In this document: positions 33,552-43,354 of the stretch, one piece after another
How the letters are laid out: each line of letters begins with the position of its first letter
Numbering within the stretch: the stretch's first letter is position 1
Source: Nitrospirillum viridazoti CBAmc
GTDB lineage: Bacteria > Pseudomonadota > Alphaproteobacteria > Azospirillales > Azospirillaceae
Length of the DNA stretch: 64,000 bases
NCBI RefSeq assembly: GCF_000730165.1
Contig: NZ_CP022112.1
Location: 1,466,001-1,530,000, forward strand
Reading direction: 5' to 3'
The notes under the pieces: model-generated
The model's database searches: none
What the model was told of the DNA's origin: nothing
What the model saw: the letters and a program-made list of their open reading frames with translations, nothing else
Made by a program: the position numbers and the translations under genes

Positions 33552-36500
33552 ATGTCCAAGTTCTTCATCGACAGGCCCGTGTTCGCCTGGGTCATCGCCA
33601 TCGTCATCATGATGGCGGGCGCGCTGGCCATCAACACACTGCCCATCGAGCAGTTCCCCCGCATCGCCCCGCCGTCGGTGGCGATCACCACCACCTATCC
33701 GGGCGCCTCGGCCAAGACGCTGGAAGACACGGTCACCCAGGTGATCGAGCAGAAGATGAACGGCATCGATCATCTGCGCTACATGTCCTCCACCAGCGAC
33801 AGCTCGGGCAACGTCACCATCACCCTGACCTTCAACCCCGAGGCCGATCCCGACATCGCCCAGGTGCAGGTGCAGAACAAGCTGCAGTTGGCCACACCGC
33901 TGCTGCCCACCGAGGTGCAGCAGCAGGGCGTGCAGGTCAGCAAGGCCACCAAGAACTTCCTGATGGTGCTGGCCTTCTATTCCCCCAGCGGCCAGCTGGG
34001 CGAAACGGAAATCGGCGACTTCGTCGCGTCCAACCTGCAGGACCCCATCAGCCGCGTCGACGGCGTGGGCGACATCACCCTGTTCGGGCCGCAGCACGCC
34101 ATGCGTATCTGGCTGGACCCGAACAAGCTGGCCGCCGTGCAGATGACGGCGGCGGACGTGACCAGCGCCATCGGCGTGCAGAACAAGGCCATTTCCGCCG
34201 GCCAGGTGGGCGGCCTGCCCGCTGTGAAGGGCCAGCAGCTGAACGCCACCATCATCGCCCAGACCCGCCTGGAGACGCCGGAGGAGTTTTCCAACATAAT
34301 CCTGCGCGTGAACCAGGACGGATCGCAGGTGCGCCTGCGCGACGTGGCGCGGGTGGAGCTGGGCAGCAACAATTATGAGGTCGCGGCCCGCTTCAACGGC
34401 CACCCGGCCGCCGGCCTGGCCATCAAGCTGACCACGGGGGCCAACGCCCTGCAGGTGGAAAAGGCCATCATCGCCAAGCTGGACGAGATGAAGCCCTTCT
34501 TCCCCGAGGGCCTGGAGGTCTCCTACCCCTACGACACGACGCCGTTCGTGCGCCTGTCCATCCATGATGTGGTCGAGACGCTGGCCGAGGCCGTCGTTCT
34601 GGTCTTCATCGTCATGTTCGTCTTCCTGCAAAGCTGGCGGGCCACGCTGATCCCCACCATCGCCGTCCCGGTGGTGTTGCTGGGCACCTTCGGCGTGCTG
34701 TCGGCCTGCGGCTTCAGCATCAATACCCTGACCATGTTCGCCATGGTGCTGGCCATCGGCCTGCTGGTCGACGACGCCATCGTGGTGGTGGAGAACGTGG
34801 AGCGCGTGATGGCGGAAGAGGGGCTGTCCCCCCGCGAGGCCACGCGCAAGTCCATGGGCCAGATCACCGGCGCCCTGGTGGGCATCGCCATGGTGCTGTC
34901 GGCCGTGTTCGTGCCCATGGCGTTCTTCTCCGGCTCCACCGGCGCCATCTACCGCCAGTTCTCGCTGACCATCGTGTCGGCCATGGGCCTGTCGGTGCTG
35001 GTGGCCCTGATCCTGACCCCGGCCCTGTGTGCCACCCTGCTGAAGCCCGCCGCCCATCATGGCGGCGGCGGCGTGGAGAGCGGCCCCTTCGGCTGGTTCA
35101 ACCGTGGCTTCAACCGCACCAGCGAGGCCTACGGCCGCGCCGTGGGCCATGTCAGCCGGCGCACGCTGCGCTATCTGCTGGTCTATGGCGTCATCGTCGT
35201 CGGGCTGGTCCTGCTGTTCGTGCGCCTCCCCACCGCCTTCCTGCCGGACGAGGACCAGGGCTTCCTGTTCGTCCAGGCATCCACCCCGCCCGGCGCCACC
35301 GCCGAGCGCACCCTGGCCGCCGCCAAGGCCATGGAGAAGCACTTCCTGGAGGACGAAAAGGATAACGTGAAGGGCCTGTTCACTGTGGTGGGCTTCAGCT
35401 TCGCCGGCCGCGGCCAGAACTCCGCCTTCGCCTTCGTGAACCTGCGCGACTGGTCGGAGCGGTCCAAGCCGGAGCAGCGGGCCAGCGCCATCGCCCAGCG
35501 CGCCATGATGAAGCTGGCGGCCTACCGCGACGCCTCGATCTACACCCTGACGCCGCCCGCCGTGCTGGAACTGGGCAACGCCACCGGCTTCGATTTCGAA
35601 CTGGTGGACCGGGCCAGCCTGGGCCATGAGAAGCTGATGGCCGCGCGCAACCAGCTGCTGGGCATGGCGGCGCAAAACCCCATCCTGGCGCAAGTCCGTC
35701 CCAACGGGCTGGAGGACGTGCCGCAGTTGCGCGTCAAGGTCGACCAGACCAAGGCGGAGGCGCTGGGCCTGTCCATCAGCGACATCAACACCACGCTCAG
35801 CACCGCCTGGGGCTCGGCCTACGTCAACGACTTCATCGACAAGGGTCGCGTCAAAAAGGTCTACGCCCAGGCGGACGCGCCCTTCCGCATGCTGCCCGGC
35901 GACATCAACCGCTGGTACGTACGCGGGTCGGCCAACCAGATGGTGCCCTTCTCCACCTTCACCAACGCCTATTGGGAATACGGCTCGCCCCAGCTGGAGC
36001 GCTACAACGGCGTGTCGTCGCGCGACATCCAGGGCGTGCCCGCCCCCGGTCACACCACCGGCCAGGCCATGGCGGAGATGGAAAAGCTGGCGGCCAAGCT
36101 GCCGACGGGCTTCGGCTTCGAATGGACGGGCCTGTCGTACGAGGAACGGCTGGCCGGCTCGCAGGCCCCCGCCCTCTACGGCATCTCCCTGGCCATCGTC
36201 TTCCTCTGCCTGGCGGCCCTGTATGAAAGCTGGTCCATCCCCTTCGCCGTCATGCTGGTGGTGCCCCTGGGCGTCATCGGCGCGGTGTTGGCGGCCACGC
36301 TGCGGGGTCTCAGCAACGACGTCTACTTCCAGGTGGGCCTGCTGACGACCATCGGCCTGGCCGCCAAGAACGCCATCCTGATCGTGGAGTTCGCCAAGGA
36401 ACAGTATGAGGCCGGGCACGAGTTGATCGACGCGGTGACCATCGCCGCCAAGCAGCGCCTGCGCCCAATCCTGATGACGTCCTTCGCCTTCATTCTAGGC

Positions 36501-36728
36501 GTGCTGCCGCTGGCCGTGGCCAACGGCGCCGGCTCGGGCGGGCAGAACGCCATCGGTGTGGGCGTGATGGGCGGCATGCTGTCGGCCACCTTCCTCGCCA
36601 TCTTCTTCGTTCCCGTCTTCTTCGTCTCGGTCCTCCGGCGCTTCGGCAAGCGGCCCGCCCCCGGCACTCCCGCCTCGGGCACGCCCGCTCCCGCCACCCC
36701 GGGGCACGACACCGCAGGACATCCGTGA
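33552..36728 (+). CDS. RND multidrug efflux pump (AcrB/MexB, HAE1 family)
   Basis: 1058 residues, close to AcrB length. It begins [27 protein letters not shown], followed by [40 protein letters not shown]4 carries the proton-relay pair in [25 protein letters not shown]. The second half has [24 protein letters not shown], and the C-terminal bundle contains the relay lysine context [19 protein letters not shown]. The tail is Pro/Thr/Gly-rich ([21 protein letters not shown]). Its stop overlaps the outer-membrane channel start (TGATG). Likely substrates are hydrophobic drugs, dyes or bile-like compounds, inferred from the family. Confidence 0.95.
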   Translation: MSKFFIDRPVFAWVIAIVIMMAGALAINTLPIEQFPRIAPPSVAITTTYPGASAKTLEDTVTQVIEQKMNGIDHLRYMSSTSDSSGNVTITLTFNPEADPDIAQVQVQNKLQLATPLLPTEVQQQGVQVSKATKNFLMVLAFYSPSGQLGETEIGDFVASNLQDPISRVDGVGDITLFGPQHAMRIWLDPNKLAAVQMTAADVTSAIGVQNKAISAGQVGGLPAVKGQQLNATIIAQTRLETPEEFSNIILRVNQDGSQVRLRDVARVELGSNNYEVAARFNGHPAAGLAIKLTTGANALQVEKAIIAKLDEMKPFFPEGLEVSYPYDTTPFVRLSIHDVVETLAEAVVLVFIVMFVFLQSWRATLIPTIAVPVVLLGTFGVLSACGFSINTLTMFAMVLAIGLLVDDAIVVVENVERVMAEEGLSPREATRKSMGQITGALVGIAMVLSAVFVPMAFFSGSTGAIYRQFSLTIVSAMGLSVLVALILTPALCATLLKPAAHHGGGGVESGPFGWFNRGFNRTSEAYGRAVGHVSRRTLRYLLVYGVIVVGLVLLFVRLPTAFLPDEDQGFLFVQASTPPGATAERTLAAAKAMEKHFLEDEKDNVKGLFTVVGFSFAGRGQNSAFAFVNLRDWSERSKPEQRASAIAQRAMMKLAAYRDASIYTLTPPAVLELGNATGFDFELVDRASLGHEKLMAARNQLLGMAAQNPILAQVRPNGLEDVPQLRVKVDQTKAEALGLSISDINTTLSTAWGSAYVNDFIDKGRVKKVYAQADAPFRMLPGDINRWYVRGSANQMVPFSTFTNAYWEYGSPQLERYNGVSSRDIQGVPAPGHTTGQAMAEMEKLAAKLPTGFGFEWTGLSYEERLAGSQAPALYGISLAIVFLCLAALYESWSIPFAVMLVVPLGVIGAVLAATLRGLSNDVYFQVGLLTTIGLAAKNAILIVEFAKEQYEAGHELIDAVTIAAKQRLRPILMTSFAFILGVLPLAVANGAGSGGQNAIGVGVMGGMLSATFLAIFFVPVFFVSVLRRFGKRPAPGTPASGTPAPATPGHDTAGHP

Positions 36729-38212
36729 TGACCGTGTTTTCGACCCCCAAGCGCATCGCGGCCATCACCGCCCTGCTGCTCACCACAGCCTGCTCCCTGG
36801 CGCCGGACTATAGCCGGCCGCAAAGCCCGGTTCCCAACGCCTGGCCCACCGGCCAGGCCTATGAACCCGCGGACGCGCCCGGCAAGCCCTCGCCCCTTCA
36901 GGGACCCGATAGCTGGAAGGCCGTGTTCCGCGGCCCCCGGCTGCAGGCCCTGATCGCCAAGTCGCTGGACAACAACCGCGACCTGCGCGTGGCCCTGCTG
37001 AACATCGAGGTGGCGCGGGCGACATACCGCGTCCAGGACGCAGCCACCCTGCCCCAACTGAACGTGAGCGGCAGCACCACCCGCGCCCGCACGCCCATCT
37101 CGGCCCTGGGGGCGCAAGGGGCATCCGCCGGCGCGTCCGGGTCCAGCACCAAGGGCGTCACCTACAATTCCAGCCAGGTCCAGGTGGGCGTCACCTCATA
37201 CGAGCTGGATCTGTTCGGCCGGGTGCACAGCCTGTCGCAGCAGGCGCTGGAACAGTATCTGGCGACGACGGAAGCCACAGCGGGCACCCGCCTGGCCCTG
37301 ATTGCGGAGGTGGCCAACGCCTATCTGACCTTGGTGTCGGATCGCCAGCTGCTGACCCTGACGCAGGACACGCTGAAGGCCCAGCAGGCGACGTACGACC
37401 GCAACAAGCGCATGTTCGACCGGGGCAGCAGCTCGGCCCTGGACCTGGCGCAGTCGCAGACGGCCGTGGACACCGCCCGCGCCAATCTGGAGCAGTACAC
37501 CCGCCTGGTGGCCCAGGACCGCAACGCCCTGGAACTGCTGGTGGGCGCGCCGCTGAGCGAGGCGGAGATCGAGGGCGCCAGCCTGGACGACCAGGACGTG
37601 CTGAGTGACCTGCCCGCGGGCTTGCCGGCCGACCTGATGCTGCGCCGCCCGGACATCCGCCAGGCGGAACACACGCTGAAGGCGGCCAACGCCAACATCG
37701 GCGCCGCCCGCGCCGCCTTCTTCCCCCAGATCACGCTGACCGGCAGCTACGGCACCGCCAGCGCCGGCCTGACCGACCTGTTCGCGCCGGGCAGCAGCGC
37801 CTGGAGCTTCGGCCCCAGCATCAGCCTGCCCATCTTCGACAACGGGAAGAACCAGGCCAACCTGGATATCGCCAAGGCCAATCGCGACATCGACGTGGCC
37901 AGCTACGAGAAGGCGGTGCAGACCGCCTTCCGCGAGGTGTCGGACGCCCTGGCGGCGCGCGGCACCCTGGACCGCCAGCTGGCGGCCCAGACCTCGCTGG
38001 TGAAATCCAGCCAGCTGACCTACGACCTGTCGACCAAGCGCTACGACCGCGGCATCGACAGCTTCCTGACCGTGCTGGACGCGCAGCGCAGCCTGTACAA
38101 CGCCCAGCAGACCCGCATCGCCGTGCAGCTGTCGCTGCTGGAAAACCGGGTCAGCCTGTTCAAGGTGCTGGGCGGATCGGAGACGGTGCCGGCTGAGACG
38201 TCCGCCGACTGA
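36728..38212 (+). CDS. Outer-membrane efflux channel lipoprotein (NodT/OprM family)
   Basis: 494 residues, the TolC-like exit duct. A lipoprotein signal (RIAAITALLLTTACSLAPDY, lipobox TTAC) is followed by two OEP repeats. The first contains ALIAKSLDNNRDLRVALLNIEVARATYRVQDAATLPQLNVSGS; the second contains DLMLRRPDIRQAEHTLKAANANIGAARAAFFPQITLTGSYGTAS and SLPIFDNGKNQANLDIAKANRD. These are standard NodT-subfamily blocks. It is translationally coupled to the pump gene and closes the three-gene operon, followed by a strong shared terminator. Confidence 0.94.
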   Translation: MTVFSTPKRIAAITALLLTTACSLAPDYSRPQSPVPNAWPTGQAYEPADAPGKPSPLQGPDSWKAVFRGPRLQALIAKSLDNNRDLRVALLNIEVARATYRVQDAATLPQLNVSGSTTRARTPISALGAQGASAGASGSSTKGVTYNSSQVQVGVTSYELDLFGRVHSLSQQALEQYLATTEATAGTRLALIAEVANAYLTLVSDRQLLTLTQDTLKAQQATYDRNKRMFDRGSSSALDLAQSQTAVDTARANLEQYTRLVAQDRNALELLVGAPLSEAEIEGASLDDQDVLSDLPAGLPADLMLRRPDIRQAEHTLKAANANIGAARAAFFPQITLTGSYGTASAGLTDLFAPGSSAWSFGPSISLPIFDNGKNQANLDIAKANRDIDVASYEKAVQTAFREVSDALAARGTLDRQLAAQTSLVKSSQLTYDLSTKRYDRGIDSFLTVLDAQRSLYNAQQTRIAVQLSLLENRVSLFKVLGGSETVPAETSAD

Positions 38213-38219
38213 ACCAGCC

Positions 38220-38254
38220 GGAAGGGCCGCCCGGCGCAAGCCGGGCGCCCTTCC
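38220..38254. terminator. Bidirectional hairpin terminator between convergent genes
   Basis: GGAAGGGCCGCCCGGC (38220-38235) pairs with GCCGGGCGCCCTTCC (38240-38254) through a 15-bp stem with one bulged base and a short CAA-type loop. It lies between the RND channel stop (38212) and the stop of the convergent DUF885 gene (38276), so it can serve both. Confidence 0.8.
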
Positions 38255-38275
38255 TTGGCTCACGCCGCCTGGGGC

Positions 38276-40105
38276 TCACGCCGCCTGGCGCGCCTTGATG
38301 TAGTCCTGGATGACCAGGGACAGCACGTCCAGCGGCATGCTGCCGGAGGACAGACCGGCATGATGGAACTCGCGGATGTCGAACTTCGGCCCCAGTTCCT
38401 TTTTAGCCTGGTCGCGCAGGCGCACCCACATGGTATGACCGATCTTGTAGCTGCAGGCCTGGCCCGGCCAGGCGCAGTAGCGGTCCGTCTCCCGCGTCAT
38501 GGCGCTTTCGGTATCGCCCGTGAGCTCGACCATGTATTTGACCGCCTGCTCCCGCGTCCACCGCTTGTGGTGCATGCCGGTGTCGATGACGCAGCGGCCG
38601 GCGCGGAACAGCAGGAACTTCAGGTGGCCGATGCGGCCCATGGGTTCCTTCTCATACATGCCCATCTCATCAGCCAGCTGCTCGGCATACAGGGCCCAGC
38701 CCTCGCCGTAGCCGGAGAAGAACATGTTGGAGCGGTAGCGGGGAATGCCCGCCGTCTCCTGCGCCAGGGCCACCTGCAGGTGATGGCCGGGGATGCCCTC
38801 ATGGTAAAGGGTGGAGGGCAGCGCCCATTTGGGCCATTCGCCGGTGTCGTGCAGATTGAAGTAGATAGTGGCCGGCCGCTTGCCGTCCAGCGAGGGCGAC
38901 TGGTAATAGGCCAGCGGCGCGCCGGCGTCGATCTGTGCCGGCACCGGCTTCACCTCCGCCTTGGCCTTGGGCAGGGTGGAGAAGTATTGGGGCAGGTGGC
39001 TGACCACGTCGGCCAAGCGCACGCCCAGGTCGGCGATCAGCTGGGCCTTGCCTTCCTCCGTCTTCGGGTAGAAGGAGGCGGGGTCCTGGTACAGCGCCTT
39101 GATGCGCTGGCCCACCGTACCCTTTGTCAGGCCCTGCGCCTTCAGCACGGCGTCCAGGCGGGCGGTGATCTCCCGGCCCTGGTCCAGGCCGATCTTGTGC
39201 ACCTCGTCCGGCGACAGGGTGGTGGTGGTGTTGGCGCGCAGGCCGTCGACATACCAGGCGTCGCCGTCCTTGACGTGCCAGACGCCGGCGTCGTGCGTCG
39301 CCTGCCTGCGCGCAGCCTCTACCGCCGCGATCTGACGGTCCAGGGCGGGCAGCACCTTGGATGTGTAGATGCCGGCGGCACGGGCGGCCCAGTCGCCCTC
39401 GATGCCCTTGGCCTTGGCGCGCTTGGCAACGGATGATACCAGGTCCGACTTGTCCGCATCGACGCGCAGGGCGCGCATCTGCGTCAGGGTCGTGTCCAGC
39501 AGGAAATCCGGCGCCACCACGCCGACGCCCCGGTCATGGTCCAGACGCTCCGTATCCTGGTCCAGCGCGGTGGCGAAGGCCTCCAGCCGCGAAAGATAGG
39601 CCTCGGCATCGTCCTGGGTGGCAATGGGGTGCTTGGTGTCCAGGAAGGTGGGGGTGGACTGGTAGCAGCCGGTCAGCTGGCTGATGGCATAGGGGGAGCG
39701 TTCGCCCGGCCGGCCGAAGTCGAAGCGCTTGTAGGTTTCCAGCCGATTGGACAGGACGTAAGCGACGCAATCGTAATTCACGGCGTCGATGCCGCTCAGG
39801 CTGCGGCGGTCGATGCCCGCCAGGCGGCGCATCTGGCTGGCGGCGGCCTCACGCTCGGCCGCCAGGCCGGCGGCCGAGCGGTCGCCCAGACGGCTGCGCA
39901 GTCCCGCGAGATCTCCGGTGTCCAGGCCCAGGTTGGTCGCCGCCTCGGGCCGGCGCCGCAAATCCTCCTGGAAGAAGGTTTCCAGCAGGGCCGTCAGCGA
40001 GGCGCCGGCGCCGGACGGGTCGGAGTTCTGCGCCCATGCGGGCAACGCGGCGGACAAGGCGACGGCGGCGGAACTGCCGGCCAGGAACTGGCGACGATTG
40101 ACCAT
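38276..40105 (-). CDS. Tat-exported DUF885 family protein (putative metallopeptidase-like)
   Basis: 609 residues. The Tat signal VNRRQFLAGSSAAVALSAALPAWAQ is at the N-terminus. The body matches DUF885: FFQEDLRRRPEAATNLGL, SAAGLAAEREAAASQMRRLAGID, and the core TLYHEGIPGHHLQVALAQE with its HExxxHH-like set. FFSGYGEGWALYAEQLADEMGMYEKEPMGRIGHLKFLLFRAGRCVIDTGMHHKRWTREQA and a final PGQACSYKIGHTMW follow. The HE...HH and GEGWALYAE blocks resemble metal-dependent peptidases. ATG 40105 begins the export signal; the frame stays open to 40891 but that is not coding. Convergent with the RND operon. Confidence 0.85.
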   Translation of the reverse strand: MVNRRQFLAGSSAAVALSAALPAWAQNSDPSGAGASLTALLETFFQEDLRRRPEAATNLGLDTGDLAGLRSRLGDRSAAGLAAEREAAASQMRRLAGIDRRSLSGIDAVNYDCVAYVLSNRLETYKRFDFGRPGERSPYAISQLTGCYQSTPTFLDTKHPIATQDDAEAYLSRLEAFATALDQDTERLDHDRGVGVVAPDFLLDTTLTQMRALRVDADKSDLVSSVAKRAKAKGIEGDWAARAAGIYTSKVLPALDRQIAAVEAARRQATHDAGVWHVKDGDAWYVDGLRANTTTTLSPDEVHKIGLDQGREITARLDAVLKAQGLTKGTVGQRIKALYQDPASFYPKTEEGKAQLIADLGVRLADVVSHLPQYFSTLPKAKAEVKPVPAQIDAGAPLAYYQSPSLDGKRPATIYFNLHDTGEWPKWALPSTLYHEGIPGHHLQVALAQETAGIPRYRSNMFFSGYGEGWALYAEQLADEMGMYEKEPMGRIGHLKFLLFRAGRCVIDTGMHHKRWTREQAVKYMVELTGDTESAMTRETDRYCAWPGQACSYKIGHTMWVRLRDQAKKELGPKFDIREFHHAGLSSGSMPLDVLSLVIQDYIKARQAA

Positions 40106-40408
40106 GGAACTCTCCCAACTCGTATGCCCCTGTTTTGGGGAGAGTATGCGTAAATTTTTGATGGATGAAAGCCGGGCCCCGCCATCAAACAGGCTGCCCG
40201 TCCGTTCCGCGGCGATCCGGCCGGCTGCATCTATTGTAAATTGTTTGCCCGCCGGCCCACCACCACCGCTGGCGTCAGCCGCCGTCCGGCATGGTGTCGA
40301 ATCGGCCCGGCGGCCGCCCCTCCAAGGCCCGCGCCGGGCGTCAGCCGTCATAGCCTTGAAACCATTCGCGGTTAAGCCTGGGCCCGAACTTTCAAGGACG
40401 CCATTCCC
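40106..40408. other. Intergenic region between divergent exported hydrolases
   Basis: About 300 bp separating the DUF885 gene and the PLC-like gene. It holds promoters for both directions by position. I see no RNA gene, repeat or strong palindrome in it. The long minus-strand frame through it has no codon signature of a real gene. Confidence 0.5.
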
Positions 40409-41524
40409 ATGCCTTTGCCCCGTCTGCTGCCCCTGACCATCGCCGTCCTGGGCCTCACTGCCTGCGCCACCAAGGCGCCGGAGAGCGCCGTCGCCATGAA
40501 CCAGATCCAGGTCATTGGCACCCACAACAGCTATCACGCCGGGATCGCGCCCAACGAGGCGGTGTTGTGGAAGGAAACCCATCCTGAGCAGTACGCCGCC
40601 CTGGATTACCGCCACCAGCCCCTGGCGGCGCAGCTGTCGGCCGGGGTGCGCCAGGTGGAACTGGACATCTTCGCCGACAGCAAGGGCGGGCTTTACGCCC
40701 ACCCCGCCGGGCCCGGCCTGGTGGCGAAGGCCGGCCTGCCGGCCGATCCGCCGTTCGCCCCCCACCACGTCATGGACAAGCCGGGCTTCAAGGTCCTGCA
40801 CATGGAGGACGTGGACTACCGCAGCACCTGCCAGCCCTTCACCGCGTGCCTGGCCGACATCCGCGCCTGGTCGCAGGCCCATCCCGGCCATGTTCCCATC
40901 TTCATCCTGATCGAGACCAAGGAGGAGGCGCTGACCCTGCCCTTCCCCACCGTGACGCCGGAAGCGCTGACGCCGGGCAGCCTGGACGCCCTGGACCGGG
41001 AGATCCTATCGGTGTTCAAGGCGGATGAGATCGTCACCCCCGACGCGGTGCGGGGCGATGCCGTGACCCTGAACGCCGCCATCCGGATGCGCGGCTGGCC
41101 CAGCCTGGAGGTGGCGCGGGGCAAGGTCGTCTTCCTGCTGGACCAGAAGAGGGTCACCGCCCGCTACCTGGAGGGTCACCCCGGCCTGAAGGGCCGCGTC
41201 GCCTTCACCAACGCCCAGCCCGGTGACGCCGACGCCGCCTTCATCGAGATGAACGATGGCCCGGGCGACGCCATCACCGCCCTGGTGCGCCAGGGATACT
41301 TGGTCCGCACCCGGTCCGATGCCGACACCAAGGAGGCGCGGGCCAACGATACCCGCCGCCGCGACATGGCTCTGGGCAGCGGGGCGCAGATCATCAGCAC
41401 GGACTATCCGGCCTCGGAACCGGCCGGCAGCGGTTTCGCCGTCAGCCTGCCGGGTGGGGTCGCCGCACGCTGCAACCCGGTGACGGCGGGTGATGGCTGC
41501 GGGATGGGGCCGCTGGACCGGTAG
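40409..41524 (+). CDS. Ca2+-dependent phosphoinositide phospholipase C-like lipoprotein
   Basis: 371 residues. A lipoprotein signal (PRLLPLTIAVLGLTACATK, lipobox LTAC) is followed by MNQIQVIGTHNSYHAG, the first catalytic His motif of the PI-PLC-C1 (PLC-like phosphodiesterase) fold. HQPLAAQLSAGVRQVELDIFAD supplies the metal-binding acidic residues, and FKVLHMEDVDYRSTC the second His. VPIFILIETKEE supplies further acidic residues, and the strands RGKVVFLLDQKR and GAQIISTDYPAS close the barrel. The likely site is the outer membrane or periplasm, acting on phosphodiester lipids. Substrate unproven. Confidence 0.82.
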   Translation: MPLPRLLPLTIAVLGLTACATKAPESAVAMNQIQVIGTHNSYHAGIAPNEAVLWKETHPEQYAALDYRHQPLAAQLSAGVRQVELDIFADSKGGLYAHPAGPGLVAKAGLPADPPFAPHHVMDKPGFKVLHMEDVDYRSTCQPFTACLADIRAWSQAHPGHVPIFILIETKEEALTLPFPTVTPEALTPGSLDALDREILSVFKADEIVTPDAVRGDAVTLNAAIRMRGWPSLEVARGKVVFLLDQKRVTARYLEGHPGLKGRVAFTNAQPGDADAAFIEMNDGPGDAITALVRQGYLVRTRSDADTKEARANDTRRRDMALGSGAQIISTDYPASEPAGSGFAVSLPGGVAARCNPVTAGDGCGMGPLDR

Positions 41525-41601
41525 GGGCTGGAGGCCGCTTGCCAGGGGCTGAAACCCTTCTCTATTCTTCCACGCACAATAAACGTTGGAAGCGGCAGGC
41601 G

Positions 41602-43053
41602 ATGAAGAAGACGAGCAGATGGGCGGCGTTGGCATTGGGCACGGCGCTGAGCCTTCCCCTGGGAGGTGCGGCCGGCGCGGCGGAGGCCGCGAAGTCGGAC
41701 GGTGTTCAGGTTGACCTGACCCGGCCCGACTGGGTGGCCTTCCGCAACCTGTACCAGCAGCTGGTGCAGACCAACACCACGCTGTCGGCCGGCAGCTGCA
41801 CGGCGGCGGCGCAGAACATCGCGAACCGGCTGATCGCCATCGGCTTGAAGAAAAGTGATGTGCGCGTGCTGGTGCCGGATGGCCGGCCCAAGGACGGCGC
41901 GCTGGCGGCGGTGCTTCCCGGCACAGACAAGGCGGCCAAGCCGCTTTTGCTGCTGGCCCATATCGACGTGGTGGAGGCCAAGCGCGAGGATTGGCAGCGC
42001 GACCCCTTCACCCTGGTGGAGGAAAACGGCTATTTCTATGGGCGCGGCAGCAGCGACGACAAGGCCATGGCCGCCGTCTTCGCCGACCTGCTGATCCGCC
42101 TGCGCCAGGAAGGCTTCCGACCCAAGCGCGACATCAAGCTGGCGCTGACCTGCGGCGAGGAGACCAGCGACACCTTCGACGGCGTGGCCTACCTGCTGGC
42201 CCACAACCGCGACGCGCTGGACGCCGAGTTCGCCCTGAACGAGGGGGCGGGCGGCAGGCTGGACAAGGACGGCAAGTACCTGGCCCTGGAAATCCAGGCG
42301 GGGGAGAAGGTCTATCAGGACTTCACGCTGGAGACGACCAACCCCGGCGGGCACAGCTCCCGGCCCAGCAAGGACAACGCCATCTATCACCTGGCGGCGG
42401 GCCTGAACCGGCTGGCAGCGTTTGATTTCCCGGTGGCACTCAACCCGGTGACCAAGGCCTATTTCACCGCCCTGTCACCGGTCATCGGCGGCGCCACCGG
42501 TGCCGACTTGCTGGCCATCACCAAGGACAATCCCGATCCGGCGGCCATCACCCGCGTCAGCCAGGACGCGGGCTGGAACAGCACGCTGCGCACCACCTGC
42601 GTCGCCACCATGGTGAACGCCGGCCACGCGCCCAACGCCCTGCCGCAGCACGCCCAGGCCAACGTCAACTGCCGCATCCTGCCGGGCCAGCCGCTGGAGG
42701 ACGTACGCCAGACCCTGGTCAAGGTGCTGGACGATCCCGCCATCAAGGTGACGGCGGTGGGCGAGCCCAGCCCCGTCTCCCCCCCGCCGGCCCTGACACC
42801 CACGGTGCTGGAGCCGGTGAAGGAGGTGGCGGCCAAGATGTGGCCCGGCGTGCCGGTGGTGCCCACCCAGTCCACCGGCGCCACCGACGGCCGCTTCCTG
42901 AACGCCGCCGGCATCGCCACCTACGGCCTCAGCGGCATGTTCCGCGACCCGGACGGCAGTGGGGTGCACGGCCTGAACGAACGCATCCGCGTCCGGTCCC
43001 TCTATGAGGGGCGGGAGTTCCTGTACGCGGTGGTGAAGAAGTACGCGGGGTGA
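41602..43053 (+). CDS. Secreted M20/M25/M40-family zinc peptidase
   Basis: 483 residues. A signal peptide (WAALALGTALSLPLGGAAGAAEA) is followed by the M20 catalytic domain. The first Zn ligand is in LLLLAHIDVVEAKREDWQRDPFTLVEENGYFYGRGSSDDKAM (His, then bridging Asp). The general base and ligand are in LALTCGEETSDTFDG, and the dimerisation domain begins TNPGGHSSRPSKDNAIYHLA. The C-terminal half has TDGRFLNAAGIATYGLSGMFRDPDGSGVHGLNERI with the last His ligand. Start 41602 follows GGAAGCGGCAGGCG; the frame opens 21 codons earlier without an obvious ribosome site. Same orientation as the PLC-like gene, 77 bp downstream. Confidence 0.9.
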   Translation: MKKTSRWAALALGTALSLPLGGAAGAAEAAKSDGVQVDLTRPDWVAFRNLYQQLVQTNTTLSAGSCTAAAQNIANRLIAIGLKKSDVRVLVPDGRPKDGALAAVLPGTDKAAKPLLLLAHIDVVEAKREDWQRDPFTLVEENGYFYGRGSSDDKAMAAVFADLLIRLRQEGFRPKRDIKLALTCGEETSDTFDGVAYLLAHNRDALDAEFALNEGAGGRLDKDGKYLALEIQAGEKVYQDFTLETTNPGGHSSRPSKDNAIYHLAAGLNRLAAFDFPVALNPVTKAYFTALSPVIGGATGADLLAITKDNPDPAAITRVSQDAGWNSTLRTTCVATMVNAGHAPNALPQHAQANVNCRILPGQPLEDVRQTLVKVLDDPAIKVTAVGEPSPVSPPPALTPTVLEPVKEVAAKMWPGVPVVPTQSTGATDGRFLNAAGIATYGLSGMFRDPDGSGVHGLNERIRVRSLYEGREFLYAVVKKYAG

Positions 43054-43063
43054 GGAGGCGGTA

Positions 43064-43085
43064 GCCGGCGGCGCAATTCGCCGGC
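43064..43085 (+). terminator. GC-rich hairpin after the M20 gene
   Basis: GCCGGCG-GCGCAATT-CGCCGGC, a 7-bp stem 10 bp after the peptidase stop codon. There is no U-run downstream, so it is a weak terminator candidate at the boundary of the polysaccharide locus. Confidence 0.45.
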
Positions 43086-43233
43086 GAGCCCAACCGCTAC
43101 GGTCCCCAGTCGCCGGGGGTAAGCATTCACACTGGCCATTTTCGGTTAGACAAGCACCGTCGCGTTTATCCGCAAGGTTGCCCATTTGCTCTTCCGTTAC
43201 TGATCGCCTATATCGCCCGCTTGGGCACGCATT

Positions 43234-43277
43234 TTAGAGTCTTCCCGATCGAGGGTGAATCTTCAGAAAGACTCTAA
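43234..43277 (+). repeat. Inverted repeat in the manC leader
   Basis: TTAGAGTCTT (43234-43243) and AAGACTCTAA (43268-43277) are perfect 10-bp arms separated by 24 bp. The element ends 77 bp before the manC start. It could be an operator or a leader hairpin. The composition is AT-richer than the surrounding genes. Confidence 0.5.
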
Positions 43278-43354
43278 GCTTCTGGTTCGTCGTGTGATTG
43301 ACGATACAGATGATACTGGTTGATCCAATCACACCGATAATAAGGCTTCGCATT

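Noticed and set aside
32259-36419. 1386-codon open frame on the minus strand across the RND operon
   Set aside because: It lies antisense to the adaptor and pump genes, has a His/Gln/Gly/Val-rich composition produced by GC-rich third positions, and matches no family. The plus-strand proteins are clear.
40106-40891. N-terminal extension of the DUF885 frame to 40891
   Set aside because: The Tat signal starts exactly at 40105; the upstream 262 codons overlap the divergent PLC-like gene and have no protein similarity pattern.
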